Source of the DNA: Arsenicitalea aurantiaca
Lineage (GTDB): Bacteria; Pseudomonadota; Alphaproteobacteria; Rhizobiales; Devosiaceae
Direction of reading: 5' to 3'
DNA: 64,000 bases
NCBI RefSeq assembly: GCF_003994485.1
Contig: NZ_RZNJ01000006.1
Location: 62,404-126,403, forward strand
The position numbers and the translations under genes are program-made. This document shows, piece by piece, positions 30,109 to 37,210 of the stretch. Position 1 is the stretch's first letter. Each line of letters starts with the position of its first letter. Below the pieces are notes generated by a model. The model had not been told where the DNA came from. It worked only from the letters and a program-made list of their open reading frames with translations, and did not search any database.

Positions 30109-31368
30109 TCAGACGGGCGCGATGAGCCGGTGCGCGCAGAGGTCGGCAAAGAGCGCCTCGACATCGCCGCCGATGATCTGGCGGGGCATGGCGGGAAAGG
30201 CGCAGGCGAGGATATCGGTCGCCTCGGCGATCGAGACGGGGTCCTCGAGGAGGTTCCAGACGCCGGTGGCGAGCTGGTTGAGGTGGAGCACCGCCTGCTG
30301 CGTGTCATCGATGAGGAAGAGTTCGCCATCGATGGCGCGGACCCCGATGCCGAGCGCGCGGCGATAGGCGCGCTGGGCGTCGAGCCCGGGGCGGATGCGC
30401 TCGACGAGGTCGTTCTCCTCGAGCGGCAGGGGCGATCCGGGGATGGCGCCCGAAACGAGGCTTTCGGCATCCCTGGGCCAGACGCGGAAGGCATCGCAGA
30501 GAAGAGCGGCGACTTCGTCGAGGTCGGAATAGAAGAGCCGCAGATTGAGCGTGCGGGTCATCAGGGTTTCCATCGCGGCGGCGAGCTCGGCGGCGGGGCG
30601 CTCGTGCGAGAGATTGCGCAGGAGCAGGTGCTGGAGCGTTTCGCTGCGGCTCGCGGCGGCAAAGCCTGCCGGCCCGTCGACGCGCCGGTCGAGAAGGATG
30701 ATGGCGCCGATGGGCGCGGTGCGGCCATGGGGGACGAGGCGCGGCGCATCGAGATAGGCGTAGCGCGTATCGGCGGGCCCGGCATGATGGGCGAGGAAAT
30801 CGCGGAAGGGACGGCTCGCAGAAGCGGGCAGCGGCAGGCGGAGGCGCGGCGGGACGCCGAGCGCCATCCCCTGTCCGCTCGCAGGGTGGATGGGGAGCAT
30901 GTCGTCGCAATAGAGCGCCACGGGCTCGGCGGCGAGGCGGGCGGCGAGCGTGCTCTTGCCGGCCCGGGCATGTCCGGCGATGACGACCAGGCGCCCGCCG
31001 ATCTCGAAGGCCGCGCAGTGGAGGCAAAGCATGTCGGTATGCTTTTCGAGGAAGGCGCGGGCGATATCGACGATGGCGCAGCAGGCGGCCGAGACGGAGG
31101 TGAGCCCGTCATAGGGGGTGTCGAGGGTGGGGGCGGTGCAGGAAAACGCGCGCCCTGTGCCGGTGATCGCGATGTCATCGCCCCCGCCGCGGGGGGCGGC
31201 GGGGGCTGCGGGCCAGAGCTTCAGAACGCGGGACAGCGCTCCGGCCACGGGCTCGGCATTCTCAAAGACGACCGTCCGGTCGGTTCCGGCAAAGCGGAGG
31301 GCAGAGACTTCGCCCCTCGCCCCGGACCGGGACGCGTCCATGATCTGCCCTGCCCGCATGACGCTCAT
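30109..31368 (-). CDS. HPr-kinase-like protein with C-terminal PqqD-like domain
   Basis: The 419-residue protein joins two modules. Residues 90-330 resemble the HPr serine kinase fold, with Walker A AGHARAGKST (131-140) and the acidic YCDDMLPIH block that follows it in HprK. Residues 345-419 resemble PqqD (ELFLIDDTQQAVLHLNQLA and ATGVWNLLEDP), the recognition element that binds leader peptides in many RiPP pathways. No HPr or PTS gene is near. HprK-like kinases of lasso peptide clusters phosphorylate a serine on the precursor. The ATG at 31368 follows GAGGT, 8 bp after the small SAPS protein gene, so the two are co-transcribed. Confidence 0.78.
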   Translation of the reverse strand: MSVMRAGQIMDASRSGARGEVSALRFAGTDRTVVFENAEPVAGALSRVLKLWPAAPAAPRGGGDDIAITGTGRAFSCTAPTLDTPYDGLTSVSAACCAIVDIARAFLEKHTDMLCLHCAAFEIGGRLVVIAGHARAGKSTLAARLAAEPVALYCDDMLPIHPASGQGMALGVPPRLRLPLPASASRPFRDFLAHHAGPADTRYAYLDAPRLVPHGRTAPIGAIILLDRRVDGPAGFAAASRSETLQHLLLRNLSHERPAAELAAAMETLMTRTLNLRLFYSDLDEVAALLCDAFRVWPRDAESLVSGAIPGSPLPLEENDLVERIRPGLDAQRAYRRALGIGVRAIDGELFLIDDTQQAVLHLNQLATGVWNLLEDPVSIAEATDILACAFPAMPRQIIGGDVEALFADLCAHRLIAPV

Positions 31369-31376
31369 TCTCGACC

Positions 31377-31706
31377 TCAGCGGCTGCCGCCGAAGATGCG
31401 GCGCATGTGACGGCGCCACTCGGCATCGGTCATCATGGGGCGGCGGCCGGGGCGCGAGGCGGCGCTGGGGGCGCTGAAGCTGCCGCCCCTGCGGGAGCCG
31501 CCCGAACGGGCCGAACTGCCGCGGCTCGGGGCACTGAAACTTGCCGCGCTCGGCGCGCTGTAGCTGCCGCCCGAGGCGCGGGCCTGGCTCAGCGAAAGCA
31601 TGACGGGGGCCATATAGGCCGCACCTGCCGCAAGGCCCAATCGTGCAAGCATCTGGCGGCGCCCGATCCTGTTTCCGTTACCGTTGTCGTTGATCCCGTC
31701 GGTCAT
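31377..31706 (-). CDS. small secreted protein with twin-arginine leader and (F/Y)SAPS repeats
   Basis: The 109-residue protein starts with a hydrophilic stretch, then GRRQMLARLGLAAGAAYMAP (residues 16-34 or so), a hydrophobic signal ending in a likely AxA-type site SQARA-S at 44/45. The mature part is rich in Ser, Ala, Gly and Arg. It carries SYSAPS (48-53), SFSAPS (56-61) and SFSAPS (76-81), then a basic tail with WRRHMRRIFGGSR. The leader and first repeat are nearly the same as in the nearby subtilase. No homologue with a known function is recognised. It may be a substrate or peptide precursor for the HprK/PqqD protein. ATG 31706 fits the AGGGA site better than ATG 31712. Confidence 0.72.
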   Translation of the reverse strand: MTDGINDNGNGNRIGRRQMLARLGLAAGAAYMAPVMLSLSQARASGGSYSAPSAASFSAPSRGSSARSGGSRRGGSFSAPSAASRPGRRPMMTDAEWRRHMRRIFGGSR

Positions 31707-31766
31707 GTCCATATTCCCTGTTCGACTGTGACGAGGCCCAGCCAGTTCCTGGACCGATGCGACGAG

Positions 31767-31791
31767 AACGGAAGGGAAAGCGGTTTATTCC
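31767..31791 (-). promoter_or_regulatory. ECF-type promoter upstream of the SAPS small protein
   Basis: On the minus strand GGAATAA (31791-31785) and CGTT (31770-31767) are 14 bp apart, about 60 bp before the start codon. The same elements and spacing occur twice in the sigma/protease intergenic region. Confidence 0.75.
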
Positions 31792-31806
31792 ACGAGGCAG
31801 CGTTTT

Positions 31807-33075
31807 TTACTGCTCGAGAGCACAAAAAGGCTCGGCGCCGACGAGCCCGAAGCCGAAGACCGGGTCGCGGCCGGGTTCGCCCAGATCGCGGACGCGCGCG
31901 ACGAGCCGCTCGCGGCGCGCCTCGGGGGTGAGGCCCGGCTCGGCGGCGATAAGGGCGGCGACCGCCGCAGTGACGAAGGGCGCGGCATAGGAGGTGCCCG
32001 AGCGGAAGCGGCCGCCCGAGACCGATGCGGCGGTCCAGAGCTGGACGCCGGGGGCGGCAAAGGCGATGTGCGGGCCGGCGCTTGCCTGGCGATAGACACG
32101 TTCGGCCGCGTCGATGGCGGTGACCGCGAGGACCTCGGGATAGGCCGCAGGATAGAGCGGCGGGGCGGCGGGACCGGCATTGCCAGCGGCAGCAACGAGG
32201 CTCACCCCGCGCGCCGCAAGCGCCCTCACCGCATCGGCGAGCAGAGCGTTGTCGGGGCCAGCAAGGCTCATGTTGACGACGCCGACGCCGGCTTCGGCAA
32301 GCCGGTCGAGCGCGCGCAGGAGCGAGAAGGCGTCAGCCATCTCTTCGCCGGCGCTCGTGTGGAAGGCCTCGATGGCGACGAGCTCGGCCTCGGGCAGGAG
32401 GCCCGGCGTGCGGCTTGCGGCATCCCCCACGAGGAGGGCCGCAATGGCGGTACCGTGGGTGCGGCCGGCCGGGTCGAGCCCCGCCTGGTCGAGCGCGACG
32501 ATTTCGAGCGCCCGCCCCGCAAGCGCCTCGTGATCGGGGTTGATCGGGCCATCGATCATGCCGATGCGGGCGCGGATGGTGCAATCGGGGGACGGCCGCC
32601 AGCCCACCATGTCGAAGGCCGCGCAGCCTTCATCGGTGCAGGGGAGCTCATTGGGCCGGTAGAGCCCGTTGGGCGCAACCAGAGCATCGGGCAGGAGGGA
32701 GGCGATTTCGGCCCGGGCGCTGTCGACGGAGCGCCCGGGGGCGAGGCGGATCCGCGCCAGATGCGCCTCGATGAGCCCGAGCCGCTGGCTTGCGACGATT
32801 TCGAAGCCCGCCGCGCCCAGCCGGTCGAGATCAGCGCTATTGCGGAGCGCGACGACGAGCTCCTCGCGCCGGGCCGGGCGGGATGGCGCGGAAAAGGAGG
32901 GGGCCGAGAAGGATGGAGCCGAAAAGCTCCCATCGGAGGCGCGGGCGCCGCTCAGGGGCAGGACGACCGGGGCGACATAGGCAATGGCGGCGGCAAGACC
33001 GAGCCGGCCCAGGAGCCGCCGGCGCGCCGGATCGGCGGGGCCGTCTCCCATCCCGTCCCTGCCATCCTGCGCCAT
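31807..33075 (-). CDS. subtilisin-like S8 serine protease with N-terminal FSAPS repeats
   Basis: The 422-residue protein opens with a twin-arginine leader (ARRRLLGRLG at 17-26), a hydrophobic segment and SGARAS, then three tandem FSAPS units at residues 51-65. The S8 catalytic domain follows with Asp175 (IGMIDG), His207 (THGTAIAALLVG), the oxyanion Asn299 (AAAGNAGPA) and Ser362 (SGTSYAAP), so it should be active. Residues 66-160 may act as an inhibitory prodomain. The ATG at 33075 follows GGAGGGCGG; the frame is open further but through the promoter region. It is divergent from the ECF sigma gene and shares its promoter type. Confidence 0.88.
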   Translation of the reverse strand: MAQDGRDGMGDGPADPARRRLLGRLGLAAAIAYVAPVVLPLSGARASDGSFSAPSFSAPSFSAPSRPARREELVVALRNSADLDRLGAAGFEIVASQRLGLIEAHLARIRLAPGRSVDSARAEIASLLPDALVAPNGLYRPNELPCTDEGCAAFDMVGWRPSPDCTIRARIGMIDGPINPDHEALAGRALEIVALDQAGLDPAGRTHGTAIAALLVGDAASRTPGLLPEAELVAIEAFHTSAGEEMADAFSLLRALDRLAEAGVGVVNMSLAGPDNALLADAVRALAARGVSLVAAAGNAGPAAPPLYPAAYPEVLAVTAIDAAERVYRQASAGPHIAFAAPGVQLWTAASVSGGRFRSGTSYAAPFVTAAVAALIAAEPGLTPEARRERLVARVRDLGEPGRDPVFGFGLVGAEPFCALEQ

Positions 33076-33136
33076 TGCCCGCCCTCCGTTCGCACCGGTC
33101 TTGCCCGGCCGCGCCATGCGGACCAGTCTTGCCCAG

Positions 33137-33161
33137 AACGGCGGGGCGGCGCAATTATTCC
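33137..33161 (-). promoter_or_regulatory. ECF-type promoter for the S8 protease gene
   Basis: On the minus strand GGAATAA (33161-33155) lies 14 bp before CGTT (33140-33137). The start codon is about 60 bp downstream at 33075. Confidence 0.78.
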
Positions 33162-33171
33162 GGATGTTCCG

Positions 33172-33196
33172 GGAATAAAGCGGCGGCGACGCCGTT
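33172..33196 (+). promoter_or_regulatory. ECF-type autoregulatory promoter for the sigma gene
   Basis: GGAATAA (33172-33178) lies 14 bp before CGTT (33193-33196), 30 bp upstream of the sigma start codon. It is placed back to back with the protease promoter. The two -35 elements form a near-palindrome at about 33155-33178. Confidence 0.78.
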
Positions 33197-33226
33197 TTCA
33201 GAGGCAAAGGCAGTCGGAGGAAGGCT

Positions 33227-33763
33227 TTGGCCGAAGACATCCGCTACGGCATCGTTGCGCTCCTGCCGCGGCTCAGGGGGTTTGCCCATGCGCTCGCGGG
33301 TAATCGCGCCGATGCGGACGACCTCGTGCAGCAGACCTGCGAGCGGGCGCTCAGAAACAGTGCGAGCTTCACGCCGGGGACGCGGCTCGACAGCTGGCTC
33401 TATCGGATCATGCGCAACCTCTTCATCGACGGGCGGCGCGCGCGACGCCCGTCGGTTTCGATCGAGGACGAGGCGGTGGCGGAAACCCTCGCCGGGGAGG
33501 ACGGGCGGCGGGTCAGCGAGGCCCGTATCGCGCTCGGACAGACCGAGGCGCTGATCGCCGCGCTGCCCGAGGAACAGCGCTCGGTGCTGGTGCTCGTCTG
33601 CATGGAGGGGCTGCGCTATCGCGAGGTGGCGGAGATCCTCGACATTCCGATCGGCACGGTGATGAGCCGGCTGGCGCGGGCGCGCCTCGCGGTGGCCGAA
33701 GGGCTCGAGGGCGGACAGAGCGAGACGGCCGGAGACGATCGGGCGGAAAGGACGGGACGATGA
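33227..33763 (+). CDS. ECF RNA polymerase sigma factor
   Basis: The 178-residue factor has sigma region 2 (residues 8-75, with ADADDLVQQTCERALRN and LDSWLYRIMRNLFIDGRR) and region 4 (110-165, with LPEEQRSVLVLVCMEGLRYR and IGTVMSRLARAR). The TTG start at 33227 is supported by the strong CGGAGGAAGG site. The anti-sigma gene overlaps by four bases. Three copies of one promoter type around this locus suggest that it drives its own operon, the S8 protease and the SAPS protein/HprK-PqqD unit. It is a typical short ECF unlike the ECF42 factor at 17.8 kb. Confidence 0.94.
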   Translation: MAEDIRYGIVALLPRLRGFAHALAGNRADADDLVQQTCERALRNSASFTPGTRLDSWLYRIMRNLFIDGRRARRPSVSIEDEAVAETLAGEDGRRVSEARIALGQTEALIAALPEEQRSVLVLVCMEGLRYREVAEILDIPIGTVMSRLARARLAVAEGLEGGQSETAGDDRAERTGR

Positions 33764-34506
33764 ACCCAGAGGATGTGACCGACGAGATGCTGATGGCCTT
33801 CGTGGATGGCGAGCTCGAGCCCGAAGAGGCCGAGCGGATCGCCGCGCTTTCGGGACGGGACAGCGGGATCGGGACGCGCATTGCCCGGTTCGAGCGCTCG
33901 CGCGCGGCGGTGGCCGGCGCGTTCGGCGCGGTGCGGAGCGAGCCGGCGCCCGACTGGCTGGTGCATGCGGCGCTGGGGGCGACCCCGATCGCGAGCGCGC
34001 GGCGCGCTGCGGACACCCGCAAGGGTTTCGGGCAGAGGCTCGGCGCCTTCTGGAGCCGGGACGGGCTTGCGGTCGCGGCTTCGCTGGTGCTCGTTGCGGG
34101 GCTCGGGGGCTATCTCGCCTCGGGCCTGCTCAGGAGCGAGGAAACGCCCTTCCTTGCGCGCGCAACGAGCCCCGAACTGCTCGACAGGCTGGCGCTGGCG
34201 CGATCGGGCGAGACGGTGCGGGTGGCGCAGGTTTCGGCGACCCCGATCGGGAGCTATCCCGTCGCGGGCGGCATCTGCCGGATCTATGAGGCGAACGCGC
34301 AGGCGGGTGCGGGGCTGCGGGCGCTGGCCTGCCATGTGGAGGGACAGTGGCGGGTGCCGCTGGCGGTGCGACAGGGGAACGGGCAGAGCTACCAGACCGC
34401 GAGCGCGGCAGCGCTCGGCGCGGTCGATGCCTATCTCGATTCCATCGAAGCGGGCAGTGCGCTCAGCGCCAATGAGGAGGCGGCGCGGATCGCGGCGGGC
34501 TGGTAG
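33760..34506 (+). CDS. anti-sigma factor (membrane-anchored)
   Basis: The 248-residue protein has a cytoplasmic N-terminal anti-sigma domain (DEMLMAFVDGELEPEEAERI, the usual opening of ChrR/RskA-type regulators). A single membrane helix follows at about residues 103-124 (VAASLVLVAGLGGYLASG), with a periplasmic C-terminal domain. The zinc-binding HxxxCxxC motif is absent, so it is not a ZAS-type sensor. The start overlaps the sigma stop (ATGA). Release of sigma could follow a periplasmic signal or proteolysis, and the neighbouring secreted S8 protease is a possible participant, but this is inference. Confidence 0.88.
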   Translation: MNPEDVTDEMLMAFVDGELEPEEAERIAALSGRDSGIGTRIARFERSRAAVAGAFGAVRSEPAPDWLVHAALGATPIASARRAADTRKGFGQRLGAFWSRDGLAVAASLVLVAGLGGYLASGLLRSEETPFLARATSPELLDRLALARSGETVRVAQVSATPIGSYPVAGGICRIYEANAQAGAGLRALACHVEGQWRVPLAVRQGNGQSYQTASAAALGAVDAYLDSIEAGSALSANEEAARIAAGW

Positions 34507-34531
34507 GCCGACCCCGATTGGGGTTGGCCTT
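34506..34531 (+). terminator. hairpin after the anti-sigma gene
   Basis: A 10-bp stem with one G-T pair (GGCCGACCCC at 34506-34515, GGGGTTGGCC at 34520-34529) and a GATT loop starts at the last base of the stop codon. The T-run is only two bases, so termination may be partial. It separates the sigma unit from glcD. Confidence 0.5.
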
Positions 34532-34592
34532 CGCGACGGCGGGCGCTACAAGTTCGGCCGCGCCATGGGAGATGGCGCAGGGAGAGCCCGCC

Positions 34593-36032
34593 ATGGCCGA
34601 AATCGCCTTTCCGGCACCCGACCCGGAGATCCTCGCCCGGCGCGACGCGATCGTGGCCGGGCTCGCGCGCCTCGTGGCGCCCGAATGCCTCATCACCGAA
34701 GCGGACGGGCGACGGCCCTTCGAGACCGATGCGCTGACCGCATATCGGCGTCTGCCCATGGCGGTGGTGCTGCCGCGCACGACCGAGGAGGTGAGCGCGG
34801 TGCTCGGCTTTCTCAACGCCGAGGGCGTGAAGGTTGTGGCGCGCGGCGCGGGCACCTCGCTGGCGGGCGGCGCCATTCCGCAGGAGGACGCGGTGGTGGT
34901 CGGCGTCTCCAAGATGAACCGCATCCTCGATATCGATTATGCGAGCCGCACGATGCGGGTCGAAGCGGGGATAACCAATCTGGCGGTCACGGGCGCGGTG
35001 GCGGCGGACGGCTTTTTCTACGCGCCCGACCCCTCATCGCAGCTCGCCTGCACCATTGCGGGCAACATCGCGATGAATTCGGGCGGCGCGCACTGCCTCA
35101 AATACGGGGTGACCACCAACAACATCCTCGGGGTGAAGATGGTGCTGATCGACGGCACCGTGGTGGAGCTGGGCGGCGACGCGCTCGATGCGCCGGGGCT
35201 CGACCTTCTGGGGCTCGTCATCGGCTCGGAAGGCCAGCTCGGCATCGTCACCGAGGCGACGCTGCGCATCCTGCATGCGGCCGAAGGGGCCCGGCCGGTG
35301 CTGTTCGGATTTCCGACCAGCGAGGCGGCGGGCGCGGCGGTGGCCGCGATCATCGGGGCGGGGATCATCCCCGTCGCGATGGAATTCATGGACCGCCCCG
35401 CGATCGCGATCTGCGAGGCCTATGCCAAGGCGGGCTATCCGCTCGACGTCGAGGCGATGCTGATCATCGAGGTCGAGGGCTCGGACGCCGAGATGGACGC
35501 AACGCTCAAGCGCATCATCGCCATCGCGCAGGCGCATGGGGTGACGACGATCCGGGAATCGCGTTCGGCAATGGAGACGGCCGCGATCTGGAAGGGCAGG
35601 AAATCGGCCTTCGGCGCGACGGGGCGGGTGGCCGACTACATCTGCATGGACGGCACGATCCCGACCGGGCGGCTGCCCGAAGTGCTGCGGGCGATGGAGG
35701 AGATCGCGACGGGCTACGGGCTCAGGGTCGCCAACGTCTTTCATGCCGGGGACGGCAACCTCCATCCGCTCATCCTCTACAACATCAACGATCCGGACGA
35801 GCAGGCGCGCGCCGAGGCGGCGGGCAACGACATCCTCAAGCTCTGCGTGGATGTCGGGGGATGCCTCACCGGCGAGCACGGGGTGGGGATCGAGAAGCGC
35901 GAGCTGATGACCCATCAGTTCGCCCCGGTCGACCTCGAGCAGCAGATGCGGGTGCGGGCGGTGTTCGACCCGGCATGGCTGCTCAATCCGGCCAAGGTGT
36001 TTCCGCTCGAGGGGCGGTGGCAGGGCCGATGA
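34593..36032 (+). CDS. glcD: glycolate oxidase subunit GlcD (FAD-linked)
   Basis: It is the FAD-binding catalytic subunit of glycolate oxidase, which oxidises glycolate to glyoxylate and passes electrons on through GlcF. The 479-residue protein has the VAO-type FAD domain with RGAGTSLAGGAIP near residue 88, AGNIAMNSGGAHCLKYG near 153 and SEGQLGIVTEATL near 212. The C-terminal cap has VFHAGDGNLHP and LTGEHGVGIEKRE. The ATG at 34593 follows GGGAGAGCC. It overlaps glcE by four bases, and glcF follows directly. Confidence 0.94.
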   Translation: MAEIAFPAPDPEILARRDAIVAGLARLVAPECLITEADGRRPFETDALTAYRRLPMAVVLPRTTEEVSAVLGFLNAEGVKVVARGAGTSLAGGAIPQEDAVVVGVSKMNRILDIDYASRTMRVEAGITNLAVTGAVAADGFFYAPDPSSQLACTIAGNIAMNSGGAHCLKYGVTTNNILGVKMVLIDGTVVELGGDALDAPGLDLLGLVIGSEGQLGIVTEATLRILHAAEGARPVLFGFPTSEAAGAAVAAIIGAGIIPVAMEFMDRPAIAICEAYAKAGYPLDVEAMLIIEVEGSDAEMDATLKRIIAIAQAHGVTTIRESRSAMETAAIWKGRKSAFGATGRVADYICMDGTIPTGRLPEVLRAMEEIATGYGLRVANVFHAGDGNLHPLILYNINDPDEQARAEAAGNDILKLCVDVGGCLTGEHGVGIEKRELMTHQFAPVDLEQQMRVRAVFDPAWLLNPAKVFPLEGRWQGR

Positions 36033-37210
36033 GCGTGCTTTTTCCCAAGGACGAAGCCGAATGCGCCGGGCTCGTGGGCGACATCGCGGGGCGCGGCGAG
36101 ACGCTCGAGATCGTGGGCGGGGGCACGCGGGCGGGGCTCGGGCGGCCGGTCGAGGCCACGCACCGGCTTTCGAGCGCGCAGATGAGCGGCATCACGCTCT
36201 ACGAACCCTCCGAACTCGTGATCGGGGCGCGGGCGGGCACGCCCGTTTCGACGATCGAGGCGGCGCTCGCCGAGAAGGGGCAGATGCTGCCCTTCGAGCC
36301 GATGGATCATCGCACGCTCTATGGGCAAACGGGCGAGCCGACGATCGGGGCGGTGGCGGCGGCCAATGTTTCGGGCCCGCGCCGGATCAGCGTGGGGGCG
36401 GCGCGCGACCACCTGATCGGCGTGCGCTTCGTCAACGGGCGGGGCGAGGTGGTGAAATCGGGCGGGCGGGTGATGAAGAACGTCACCGGGCTCGACCTCG
36501 TCAAGCTCTCGGCGGGCGCGCATGGCACGCTCGGGGTCTTGACCGAGGTGATCTTCAAGCTGCTGCCGCGTCCCGACGCCTCGCTGACGCTCGTCTTTCG
36601 CGGGCTCGGGGATGCCGATGCGGTGGGGCTGATGAGCCTCGCGCTCGGCTCGCCCTATGAGGTTTCGGCGGCCGCGCACCTGCCGGCGGAGGCCGATTTT
36701 TCGGGCCGCACGCTGATCCGCATCGAAGGGTTCCCGGCCTCCCTCGCCTATCGGCGGGACCAGCTCGTGGCGCGGCTCGCCGCCCATGGCGCAGCCGAGG
36801 CGCTCGAGGGGGAAGCCGAAGGCGCGCTCTGGGCGCGGGTGCGCGACTGCGCGCCACTCGCCGGGGACGGCACGGGCGAAGTCTGGCGCGTCTCGGTCGC
36901 GCCGGCGAAGGCCGCAGGGTTCGTCGCGGGGCTTTCGGAGGCGGGGATCGTGCGCCATTTCTACGATTGGGGCGGCGGGCTCGTCTGGCTTTCACGGGCG
37001 GCAGGCGCTCTCGATGACGGGGCGATCTTTGCTGCGGCAGCAAGGGCCGGCGGGCATGCGATGCTGGTGCGTGCGCCCGACGCACGGCGGCGGGCGGGCC
37101 CGGTGTTCCAGCCGCTCTCGGCGGGCGTGATGGCCCTGACGGCCGGGATCAAGGCGAGCATCGATCCGGGCCACGCGATCAATCCCGGGCGAATGTACGA
37201 GGGGCTCTGA
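36029..37210 (+). CDS. glcE: glycolate oxidase subunit GlcE
   Basis: GlcE is the second, shorter FAD-binding subunit of the GlcDEF complex. The 393-residue protein has an FAD-binding domain with EIVGGGTRAGLGRPV near residue 27, GEPTIGAVAAANVSGPRR near 107 and GRVMKNVTGLDLVKLSAGAHG near 150. It ends with the family-typical NPGRMYEGL. It starts inside the glcD stop (ATGA) and stops one base before the glcF start. Together these spacings indicate one tightly coupled operon. Confidence 0.93.
   Translation: MSVLFPKDEAECAGLVGDIAGRGETLEIVGGGTRAGLGRPVEATHRLSSAQMSGITLYEPSELVIGARAGTPVSTIEAALAEKGQMLPFEPMDHRTLYGQTGEPTIGAVAAANVSGPRRISVGAARDHLIGVRFVNGRGEVVKSGGRVMKNVTGLDLVKLSAGAHGTLGVLTEVIFKLLPRPDASLTLVFRGLGDADAVGLMSLALGSPYEVSAAAHLPAEADFSGRTLIRIEGFPASLAYRRDQLVARLAAHGAAEALEGEAEGALWARVRDCAPLAGDGTGEVWRVSVAPAKAAGFVAGLSEAGIVRHFYDWGGGLVWLSRAAGALDDGAIFAAAARAGGHAMLVRAPDARRRAGPVFQPLSAGVMALTAGIKASIDPGHAINPGRMYEGL

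Noticed and set aside
32880-32930. Short tandem DNA repeats resembling a microsatellite or CRISPR-like array
   Set aside because: They encode the three FSAPS units of the protease and have no spacers.
30109-33075. A lanthipeptide or lasso peptide cluster
   Set aside because: No LanM, LanB, LanC or lasso cyclase (asparagine synthetase-like) gene is present. Only the kinase-like and PqqD-like modules recall RiPP clusters.
33806-37210. An 1134-codon open frame on the plus strand
   Set aside because: Only its last 393 codons (glcE) are coding. The rest is an out-of-frame reading of the anti-sigma and glcD genes, low-complexity and Arg-rich, with no start signal.
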